Shown here: piece after piece, positions 7,684 to 13,566 of the stretch
Layout of the letters: each line of letters starts with the position of its first letter
Position numbering within the stretch: the first letter of the stretch is position 1
Source: Acetobacteraceae bacterium
GTDB lineage: Bacteria > Pseudomonadota > Alphaproteobacteria > Acetobacterales > Acetobacteraceae
Reading direction: 5' to 3'
Assembly (NCBI GenBank): GCA_027489135.1
Contig: JAIYAI010000387.1
Span: 1 to 14,776, forward strand
DNA: 14,776 bases
Notes under the pieces: generated by a model
What the model was told of the DNA's origin: nothing
Seen by the model: the letters and a program-made list of their open reading frames with translations, nothing else
Databases searched by the model: none
Translations under genes and position numbers: made by a program

Positions 7684-7766
7684 GAAGGTCCCTCCGGCGG
7701 GGCGATTTGGCGTGGGGCGCAAATTGCGCGACGCTGCCGGCGCGTCCAGCCCCGCCGGAGACATCG
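7684..7766. promoter_or_regulatory. Divergent intergenic region with nested palindromes (likely shared operator and promoters)
   Basis: These 83 bases separate two divergent transcription units. A perfect 13-base palindrome, GCGCAAATTGCGC, lies at 7717-7729 and is the most A+T-rich spot in the gap. It sits near the centre of a perfect 12-base inverted repeat, CTCCGGCGGGGC (7692-7703) and its complement (7749-7760), whose arms carry the Shine-Dalgarno bases of both genes. A dimeric repressor binding the central palindrome is the simplest reading. No clear -35/-10 pair could be assigned and no regulator gene is in the window. Confidence 0.5.
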
Positions 7767-8678
7767 ATGCGACCGATCACCCTGCAAGAGCCGTTCCGCG
7801 CGGTGTTCTACGCGCCCTTCTATGCGGCCCTGGCCCGCGGCGCCTATGCGGAGCAGGGCGTGGAGGTGACCTTGCGCGATGGCACCGTGCCGTCCCTGGC
7901 CAAGGATGCTGTGCTGGAGGGCGAGGCCGACCTTGCCTGGGGCGGTCCGATGCGCATCCTGCTGGCGCATGAGGCCGACCCGGCCTCGCCGCTGCGCAAT
8001 TTCGGCGCGGTGGTGATGGGCGATCCCTTCTTCCTGATCGGCCGCACGCCGAACCCTGGCTTCAAGCTGACGGATCTGGCGACGATGACGCTTGGCACGG
8101 TGTCCGAAGTGCCGACGCCCTGGTGGACTCTGCAGCACGATGTCCGGCTCGCGGGTCTCGATCCGACGACGGTCAAGCGCGTGACGGATCGCAGCATGGT
8201 CGAGAATGCGGAGGCGGTGGCGAATGGAACCCTCGACGTCGCGCAGGTCTTCGAACCGCTGGTCAGCAAGCTGACCGGCGAGGGCCGCGCGCATGTCTGG
8301 CATGTGGCGGCCAGCCGGGGCCCGACCGCCTACACCACCTTCACGACGACGGTGGCGAACCTGCAGTCCCACCGCACCGAGTTCAAGGCGATGCTGCGCG
8401 GCCTGGCGAAGACGCTGGCCTGGGTGGCGGAGAACCCGCCCGCAGCGCTGGCCGAGACCGTCGCGCCCTATTTCCCGGACCTGCCGGTGCCGCTGCTGAC
8501 GCAGGTCTTCACGCGCTACCAGGCGCAGGGGCTGTGGACGAAGGACCCCTTCTATCCGGAGGAAGCGTTCACCCGCCTCGAAACCGCGATGTTCACCGCC
8601 GGCGCCATCACCCGGAAGCCGGGCTTCGCGGCGACGGCGGATAGTGCGATCGTCGCTGAAGCGCTCGGGGCGCCTTGA
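7767..8678 (+). CDS. NMT1/THI5-like (SsuA-type) substrate-binding-fold protein without signal peptide
   Basis: The product has 303 residues. It has the layout of NMT1/THI5-like ABC substrate-binding proteins: an opening strand and helix (APFYAALARGAYAEQGVEVTL, about residues 16-36, the commonest family signature), EGEADLAWGGPMRIL (51-65), and a domain-crossing region with GTVSEVPTPWWTLQHD (110-125). The start at 7767 has GGAG upstream and begins MRPITLQEPF with no hydrophobic leader. The in-frame start further up (7707) adds MAWGANCATLPARPAPPETS, which is not a signal peptide either. It may therefore act in the cytoplasm, like THI5 pyrimidine synthases or sensor-type binding proteins. However, the THI5 active-site His appears to be replaced by Ile64, and no CCCFC motif is present, so pyrimidine synthase activity looks unlikely. 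No permease or ATPase adjoins it. Confidence 0.82.
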   Translation: MRPITLQEPFRAVFYAPFYAALARGAYAEQGVEVTLRDGTVPSLAKDAVLEGEADLAWGGPMRILLAHEADPASPLRNFGAVVMGDPFFLIGRTPNPGFKLTDLATMTLGTVSEVPTPWWTLQHDVRLAGLDPTTVKRVTDRSMVENAEAVANGTLDVAQVFEPLVSKLTGEGRAHVWHVAASRGPTAYTTFTTTVANLQSHRTEFKAMLRGLAKTLAWVAENPPAALAETVAPYFPDLPVPLLTQVFTRYQAQGLWTKDPFYPEEAFTRLETAMFTAGAITRKPGFAATADSAIVAEALGAP

Positions 8679-8687
8679 GGGCGCCCC
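8667..8687 (+). terminator. Hairpin at the end of the substrate-binding-fold gene
   Basis: GGGGCGCC (8667-8674) pairs perfectly with GGCGCCCC (8680-8687) across a 5-base loop that includes the TGA stop. No T-run follows, so it is at best a G+C-type terminator or a 3'-end stabiliser. Confidence 0.4.
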
Positions 8688-8700
8688 TGACCTTCCTGGC

Positions 8701-8746
8701 GAGCGGATTCGCGCCTCCGGGCCTGCGGCCTTCCAACGATCCGCTC
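8701..8746. terminator. Inverted repeat between convergent genes, possible bidirectional terminator
   Basis: GAGCGGAT (8701-8708) is the exact reverse complement of ATCCGCTC (8739-8746). The interval contains a smaller GGCC-TGC-GGCC hairpin (8720-8730). The element fills the short gap between the plus-strand gene ending at 8678 and the minus-strand CobW stop at 8745, where a two-way terminator would be expected. There is no T-run on either strand. Confidence 0.4.
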
Positions 8747-9740
8747 AGCGAGACGCGCTGACCACCTCGTCCTCGATCGCTGCGAGCAGACGCGCCGGCC
8801 AGTGGCGCGGCAGGCCCTGGCCGATCAGCACCACGCGGCCGCGCCGGTCCGCGGATGGCCAGGCATCAAGCCATTCCAGCGGATGCACCACGTGCTGGAT
8901 GGCGTGGATCGCGGCGGGGCGGTCCGCGCCAGCCTCCGTGATGGCGACCAGGCCCTTCACCCGCAGCAGCTTCGGCCCCGCATGCTCGGCCAGCGCCTGC
9001 ATCCAGAGCGTGAGTGCCATGGCCGGGATCGGGGCCTCGCGCTCGATCACGATGGTGGCGACACCCTCCGTGTGGCGTGCGGCGGTGCCGGCGTCCTCGA
9101 GCCAGGCCGCCAGGGCCGCCGGTTCGGTGGCATGCTGGCCCGGCGCGAAGATCCAGTCCGGCGGCACCGCGCCCTGGACGGCGGCGCGGATCGGGGCGGC
9201 GGGGTTCAGCCCGCGCAGGCGCACCTCCAGCCCCGAGGTATCGGGCGCGAGGTCCGACTTGGTCAGCAGCAACCGGTCCGCCAGCATGGCCTGGCGCTGC
9301 GCCTCCGGATGGCGGTCCAGCGCATCCAGGCCGTGCTGCGCATCGACCAGCGTGGCGACGGATTGCAGCCGATGCGTGTCCGTCATCGCCGCTTCCAGCA
9401 TCAGCGCGTGCAGCACCGGGGCGGGGTCGGCGAGGCCCGAGGTCTCGATCAGCACCCGGGCGTAGGGAGGCACCTCGCCGGCGGCGCGGCGGCGATGCAG
9501 GTCCAGCAGCGTCTGCGTCAGGTCGCTGCGCACGACGCAGCAGAGGCAGCCCGTGGCGACGGAGAGGAAGGTCTCGTCCCCCGCCGCGACCAGGTCGTGG
9601 TCCAGCGGAACCTCGCCGTACTCGTTGATGACGACGGCGCTGTCGGCCCAGGCCGGGTCGCGCAGCACGCGTTTCAGCAGCGTTGTCTTGCCCGCGCCGA
9701 GGAAGCCGGTGACGACGGAGACCGGCATGCGCTCCGTCAT
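8745..9740 (-). CDS. CobW/COG0523-family GTPase, putative metallochaperone
   Basis: The product has 331 residues. It is a G3E P-loop GTPase with Walker A GFLGAGKTT (12-20), the metal-binding GCLCC motif (64-68) that marks CobW/COG0523 proteins, ETSGL (99-103), and the guanine-specificity TKSD (160-163). The C-terminal CobW_C domain spans about 227-325. No His-rich metal-storage stretch is seen. Characterised relatives use GTP to deliver zinc, cobalt or another metal to a client enzyme (for example ZNG1 and NHase activator proteins). The start at 9740 is favoured because its ATG overlaps the stop of the upstream small gene (ATGA) and the protein begins right at the first strand, MPVSVVTGFLG. 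It is the last gene of a coupled trio headed by a hydantoinase-like metallohydrolase, making that enzyme a plausible client; this is inference. Confidence 0.92.
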   Translation of the reverse strand: MTERMPVSVVTGFLGAGKTTLLKRVLRDPAWADSAVVINEYGEVPLDHDLVAAGDETFLSVATGCLCCVVRSDLTQTLLDLHRRRAAGEVPPYARVLIETSGLADPAPVLHALMLEAAMTDTHRLQSVATLVDAQHGLDALDRHPEAQRQAMLADRLLLTKSDLAPDTSGLEVRLRGLNPAAPIRAAVQGAVPPDWIFAPGQHATEPAALAAWLEDAGTAARHTEGVATIVIEREAPIPAMALTLWMQALAEHAGPKLLRVKGLVAITEAGADRPAAIHAIQHVVHPLEWLDAWPSADRRGRVVLIGQGLPRHWPARLLAAIEDEVVSASR

Positions 9741-10024
9741 CCCGGCGCGCCTCTGAGGCGCGAGGGCAGGCCATCCCCAGCGCCGAGCGCGTTGCGCAGG
9801 CCGCGCAGCAGGCCGGTCATGCCGGTATAGGGCCGGCGCTGGCCGGGCCGTTCCATCCACCAGCGCAAAGGCGCGTCCGCGGCCGCGGCGGGCAGGATGC
9901 GCAGCACCAAGCCATCCGCCGCCGTGACCGCGACGCCGTCATTAGCCAGCGCGACCTTCGCCCCCGCGACGTCCCAGACCGCGATGCTGTCGACGAGGAG
10001 GTTCCGCAGTTCCGGTGGCGTCAC
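9737..10024 (-). CDS. Hypothetical 95-residue protein between hydantoinase and CobW
   Basis: I do not recognise the family. The chosen GTG start at 10024 overlaps the hydantoinase stop (GTGA), and its TGA overlaps the CobW ATG (ATGA); an in-frame ATG at 10078 would reach 58 bases into the hydantoinase gene. The predicted protein begins TPPELRNLLVDSIAVWDVAG, then has alternating hydrophobic strands (AKVALANDGVAVTAADGLVL, about 22-41), a WW pair (55-56), and a basic helix GLLRGLRNALG (71-81). It has no cysteines or histidines, no signal peptide and no membrane segment, so it is probably a small cytosolic alpha/beta protein and does not itself look metal-binding. Its placement suggests an accessory role with the hydrolase or the GTPase. 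Codon use matches its neighbours, which supports a real gene. Confidence 0.68.
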   Translation of the reverse strand: MTPPELRNLLVDSIAVWDVAGAKVALANDGVAVTAADGLVLRILPAAAADAPLRWWMERPGQRRPYTGMTGLLRGLRNALGAGDGLPSRLRGAPG

Positions 10025-11457
10025 GCCGTCTCGACGGGGCGGTTGCGGATCTCGTCCGGCACCTTGCGGCTGATCCATTCGCCGCCGCGGGCGTCGCCGA
10101 CGAATTTGCCGTTCTCCACCACCACCTTGCCGCGCAGGATGGTCATGGACGGCCAGGCATTCACCTCGCGGCCTTCCCAGGGCGAGTAGTCGGCCTCGTG
10201 CATCTCCTGCGCCTTGACGGTGCGCTTCAGCGCGGGGTCGAGCAGGACGATATCGGCATCCGACCCCGCCGCAATGGCGCCCTTGCGGGGATACATGCCC
10301 ATGATCTTCGCGGCGTTGGTGCTGACGCGGTCCACGAACTGCCGCAGCGTGAAGCCGCGCTTGCCGACCATCTCGGAATACATGATGGCGACGCGCGGCT
10401 CGACGCCCGAGTTGCCGCCCGTGGTGTCGTCGATCTGCTTGCCCTGCACCTTGACCGAGAGGTTGCAGCAGAGCTCGTCGGTGGCGACGCAGGCGATGGT
10501 GCCGTCCTTCGCGCCGCGCCAGAGCTCGTCCTGGTCCTCCTGCGTCTTCAGCGAGGGGTAGGTGTGGTAGATCTGGCCATTGGGTCGCTTGTAGTCCTCC
10601 TGCGTGTACAGCATGTACTGGTGCAGGCTCTCGCCATAGATTGGCACGCCGCGCGCGCGGGCCTCGCGGATCGCCTTCACGCCGCCGCCGGCCGAGACGT
10701 GCAGCATGTAGAGCGCGGTGCCGGGCACCAGTTCCGCCAGGCGGATGACGCGGCGGAAGGACACGTCCTCGGAAAGCTGGTTGTGCACCTCGGCCAGGTT
10801 CTCGAAGCCGACGCGTCCCTCGCGGAACAGCTTCGCGTACATGTGCATGACGATGTCGTTGTCTTCCGAATGGATGACCCCGAGGCCGCCCTTCTTCGAC
10901 AGCACCTGGAAGGTCTCCCAGATGTCGCCGAAATCGACCATGCGGCCCTTGCGGCTGGGCGTGATGTCGGTGGTGAAGATCTTCACCGAGGCATGGCCGG
11001 CCTCGATCGATTCGCCGATCTGGGCAGGAATTTCGGGTGGCAGATCACCCTCGATCATGGTGTGCAGCGCCCAGTCGCAGGGGCTGCCATCGGCCGTCCA
11101 GTCCGCCATGCGCTCCTCGATGGCGCCCTGCACGGTCTTGCCGTGCATCCAGCGGGTGAAGTCGATGATTGTGGTGGTGCCGCCATGCAGTGCGGCCATG
11201 CCGACCACGCTCGGGCCCTTGGTGTATTCGATCTTCCCGGCCGGTCCGTAGGTCGGCCAGAGGCAATGGGTATGCGGGTCGATGCCGCCCGGCATGACGA
11301 TCTTGCCGCGGGCGTCGATCAGCCGCGCACTGGCCGAGATCGGGAAGCTGCCGGGCGCCGCCACCGCGACGACCTTGCCGCCGGCCACCGCGACATCGGC
11401 CGGGCCGATGCTGCTGGGCGTGACCACGCAATCCCCGGTGATGATCAGGTCCACCAT
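10021..11457 (-). CDS. Dihydropyrimidinase/hydantoinase-like cyclic amidohydrolase with divergent pocket
   Basis: The product has 478 residues, close to the 460-490 usual for D-hydantoinases and dihydropyrimidinases. All binuclear-metal ligands appear at family spacing: His62 and His64 (DPHTH), Lys159 (SVKIF, the carboxylated lysine), His196 (VIHSED), His253 (LHVSA) and Asp327 (VATDEL). A C-terminal GAIAAGSDADIVLLDP (393-408) closes the small beta domain. The substrate side is unusual: the Tyr usually five residues after the metal-bridging Lys is Asp164, the Ser of the family SPPLR segment aligns with Tyr300, and the usual SDHC reads TDELC (326-330). It should hydrolyse a cyclic amide or imide, but probably not a standard dihydropyrimidine. 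The start at 11457 has AAGGAG 9 bases upstream. It is followed by the coupled small gene and the CobW GTPase. Confidence 0.9.
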   Translation of the reverse strand: MVDLIITGDCVVTPSSIGPADVAVAGGKVVAVAAPGSFPISASARLIDARGKIVMPGGIDPHTHCLWPTYGPAGKIEYTKGPSVVGMAALHGGTTTIIDFTRWMHGKTVQGAIEERMADWTADGSPCDWALHTMIEGDLPPEIPAQIGESIEAGHASVKIFTTDITPSRKGRMVDFGDIWETFQVLSKKGGLGVIHSEDNDIVMHMYAKLFREGRVGFENLAEVHNQLSEDVSFRRVIRLAELVPGTALYMLHVSAGGGVKAIREARARGVPIYGESLHQYMLYTQEDYKRPNGQIYHTYPSLKTQEDQDELWRGAKDGTIACVATDELCCNLSVKVQGKQIDDTTGGNSGVEPRVAIMYSEMVGKRGFTLRQFVDRVSTNAAKIMGMYPRKGAIAAGSDADIVLLDPALKRTVKAQEMHEADYSPWEGREVNAWPSMTILRGKVVVENGKFVGDARGGEWISRKVPDEIRNRPVETA

Positions 11458-11581
11458 CGGCGTCTCTCCTTCTGCGTCCGTCCAGCGCCGGAAGGGTGCG
11501 CCCATGTGGCGGGGCGTGCAAGGCACCGGCTTGACGGATCGGCGGTTCCGGCCCCGTCTTTGCGCCAGAGGGAGGGCGTGC
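11458..11581. promoter_or_regulatory. Divergent promoter region between hydantoinase and leuCDB-like operons
   Basis: This 124-base gap must hold the start signals for both divergent units. On the plus strand TTGACG (11531-11536) is a good -35 candidate, but the matching -10 position (about 11554-11559) is G+C-rich and poor. GACGG (11533-11537) and CCGTC (11554-11558) form a small inverted repeat over that spot. GAGGGAGG just before 11582 is the Shine-Dalgarno of the LeuC-like gene. No leader peptide or riboswitch is evident. Confidence 0.35.
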
Positions 11582-12958
11582 ATGGCGACGCTTCTGGACA
11601 GGCTATGGGACCCGCATGTCGTCGCCGATCTCGGCGAGGGCTGGTCGCTGCTGCATATCGACCGGGTGCTGCTGCACGATCTGTCGGGCGCGCGGGCGCT
11701 GACCGAGGTGGGGGAGAAGGGACATGCCGTGGCCCGGCCCGACCTGGTCTTCGCCACGCCGGACCATGCCGTTTCCTCCGCGCCCGGCCGGACCTCGGAG
11801 ACCTTCGCCGGTGGCGCCCGGCCCATTGCCGGCCTGCGGCAGCGGGCGAAGGAGACGGGGGTGCGCCTCTTCGATCTCGGGCAGCCCGGGCATGGCATCG
11901 TGCATGTGATGGGGCCGGAACTCGGCATCGTGCTGCCCGGCGTCACGCTGGTCTGCGGCGACAGCCACACCTGCACCAATGGCGGGGTCGGCGCGCTGGC
12001 CTTCGGCATCGGTGCCTCGGAACTGACCCATGTGCTGGCGACGCAGACCCTGATGCAGCGCAAGCCACGCGCGATGCGGCTGACCTATGAAGGCGTGCTG
12101 CCGAAGGGTGTGACCGCGAAGGACATGATCCTGGCCGCCATCGGCAAGCTCGGCACCGCGGGCGGCACGGGCTACGCGGTGGAATACGCGGGCAGCGCGG
12201 TGCGGGCGCTCGGTGTCGAGGCGCGACTGACGCTCTGCAACCTCTCGATCGAGATGGGCGCCAAGATGGGCTTCGTGGCGCCGGACGAGACGGTGTTCCA
12301 GTGGCTCGCCGGCCGTCGCTTCGCGCCGAAGGGCGCGCATTGGGACGCGGCGCTGCGCGACTGGCAGGGCCTGCGCAGCGATGTCGGCGCGCGCTTCGAT
12401 GCGGAGCACGCGATCGACGCCGCCACCATCGCGCCGCAGATCACCTGGGGGACGAGCCCCGAGCAGGTGCTGCCCGTCACCGCCACCATCCCCGCGCCGG
12501 CGACGCCGGGCGACCGCGCCGCGCTGGACTACATGGGGCTGGAGCCGGGCCGGCCGATCGCGGGCACGAAGGTGGACTGGGTCTTCATCGGATCCTGCAC
12601 CAACTCCCGGATCTCGGACCTCCGCGATGCGGCGGTGCTGCTGCGGCCCGGCGCGAAAGTGGCGCCGGGGGTGACGGCCTGGGTGGTGCCGGGATCGGAA
12701 ATCGTGAAGCGGGAGGCCGAGGCCGAGGGACTGCATCGCCGCTTCCTGGACGCCGGCTTCGAGTGGCGGGAGCCGGGCTGTGCCCTGTGCGTCGCCGCGA
12801 ATGGGGAAGCGGTGCCGCCCGGCGCGCGCTGCGTCTCGACCAGCAACCGCAACTTCGTCGGCCGGCAGGGGACAGGGGCGCGGACGCATCTCGCCAGCCC
12901 CGCCATGGCCGCCGCGGCGGCGCTGACCGGCGCGATCACCGATGTGAGGGCCTTCTGA
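11582..12958 (+). CDS. leuC: 3-isopropylmalate dehydratase-like large subunit (LeuC family)
   Basis: The product has 458 residues, near the 466-470 of classical LeuC. It is an aconitase-superfamily [4Fe-4S] hydro-lyase subunit. Cluster cysteines are Cys339 in GSCTNSR (337-343) and Cys400 and Cys403 in GCALC (399-403). Other conserved blocks are GDSHTCTNGG (126-135), FGIGASELTHVLATQTL (141-157), GTAGGTGYAVEYAG (191-204) and APQITWGTSPEQV (284-296). Compared with textbook LeuC, several signature spots differ (CTNGG for STHGA, GCALCVAANG for GCSMCLxMN), so it may be a paralogue acting on another 2-alkylmalate such as citramalate or methylmalate. The start at 11582 has GGAGG 7 bases upstream; a longer in-frame start would run back into the divergent hydantoinase. 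It overlaps the small-subunit gene by one base (TGATG). The gene symbol indicates family, not proven substrate. Confidence 0.9.
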   Translation: MATLLDRLWDPHVVADLGEGWSLLHIDRVLLHDLSGARALTEVGEKGHAVARPDLVFATPDHAVSSAPGRTSETFAGGARPIAGLRQRAKETGVRLFDLGQPGHGIVHVMGPELGIVLPGVTLVCGDSHTCTNGGVGALAFGIGASELTHVLATQTLMQRKPRAMRLTYEGVLPKGVTAKDMILAAIGKLGTAGGTGYAVEYAGSAVRALGVEARLTLCNLSIEMGAKMGFVAPDETVFQWLAGRRFAPKGAHWDAALRDWQGLRSDVGARFDAEHAIDAATIAPQITWGTSPEQVLPVTATIPAPATPGDRAALDYMGLEPGRPIAGTKVDWVFIGSCTNSRISDLRDAAVLLRPGAKVAPGVTAWVVPGSEIVKREAEAEGLHRRFLDAGFEWREPGCALCVAANGEAVPPGARCVSTSNRNFVGRQGTGARTHLASPAMAAAAALTGAITDVRAF

Positions 12959-13566
12959 TGGACCCCTTCACCACGCTGACCGGCGTCGCCGCGCCGCTGC
13001 TGCGCGCGAATATCGTCACCGACATGATCATCCCGATCCAGCATCTGGTCGGCGCGACGCGCCAGGGGCTGGGCCAGCACGCCTTCGAACGCTTCCGCGA
13101 CCACCCGGACTGGCCGCTGGCCCGTGCGGCGTACAAGGGTGCGCCCATCCTGCTGGCGGGCGAGAATTTCGGCTGCGGCAGTTCGCGCGAGGGTGCGGTC
13201 TGGACGCTGCAAGGCATCGGCGTGCGCTGCGTGATCGCGCCCAGCTTCGGCGACATCTTCTTCAACAACTGCTTCCAGAACGGCGTGCTGCCGGTGCGCC
13301 TGCCGGAGGACGCGATCCGCCGCATCGCCGCGGAGGTCGAGGAAAGCCCCGGCAATGCCCGCGTCACCGTGGACCTGGAGCGCCAGGTGGTGGTGACCCC
13401 GCGTGGCGAGGCGATTCCCTTCGCGGTCGACGCGCGCAAGAAATCCGCCCTGATCGAGGGGCTGGACGAGATCGCCCTGACGAAGAAGCGCGCCGAGGAG
13501 ATCGCCGCCTGGCAGGCGCGCGACAAGCAAGCACGGCCCTGGGCCTGGGAGAGCGTCGCACCATGA
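12958..13566 (+). CDS. leuD: 3-isopropylmalate dehydratase-like small subunit (LeuD family)
   Basis: The product has 202 residues, the bacterial LeuD length. This is the swivel domain that completes the active site of the large subunit encoded just upstream. The N-terminal motif, usually N-x-DTD-x-IIP, reads NIVTDMIIP (18-26), so the first Asp is Val. The core motif GENFGCGSSREGA (68-80) is intact with the substrate-contacting Ser-Ser-Arg, and APSFGDIFFNNCFQNGVLPV (94-113) matches the family. A C-terminal IEGLDEIALTKKRAEEIAAW (166-185) corresponds to the family GLDxIxLTL region. The ATG overlaps the large-subunit stop by one base, consistent with stoichiometric expression. It may be a paralogue of the leucine pathway enzyme; the substituted Asp and partner differences leave the substrate open. 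Confidence 0.9.
   Translation: MDPFTTLTGVAAPLLRANIVTDMIIPIQHLVGATRQGLGQHAFERFRDHPDWPLARAAYKGAPILLAGENFGCGSSREGAVWTLQGIGVRCVIAPSFGDIFFNNCFQNGVLPVRLPEDAIRRIAAEVEESPGNARVTVDLERQVVVTPRGEAIPFAVDARKKSALIEGLDEIALTKKRAEEIAAWQARDKQARPWAWESVAP

Noticed and set aside
5816..7780. A 654-codon minus-strand frame overlapping the SDR and Bug genes in another phase
   Set aside because: It crosses the ends of two real genes and its translation is low-complexity Arg/Gly/Ala sequence.
5731..7869. A 712-codon open frame on the plus strand across the ACAD, SDR and Bug genes
   Set aside because: It spans three well-supported minus-strand genes and an intergenic region and has shadow-frame composition (Gly, Arg, His and Ala runs) and no domain.
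7767..8678. THI5-type pyrimidine (HMP-P) synthase
   Set aside because: The overall fold matches, but the active-site His position aligns with Ile and the CCCFC motif is missing, so the function is not supported.
11282..11581. N-terminal extension of the LeuC-like protein by 100 residues
   Set aside because: It would overlap the divergent hydantoinase; LeuC homology begins at the ATG at 11582, which has a good Shine-Dalgarno.
10015..12090. A 691-codon open frame on the plus strand opposite the hydantoinase
   Set aside because: It is antisense to a gene with complete family motifs and gives an Arg-, His- and Asp-rich protein with no recognisable domain; such long mirror frames are expected in G+C-rich DNA.
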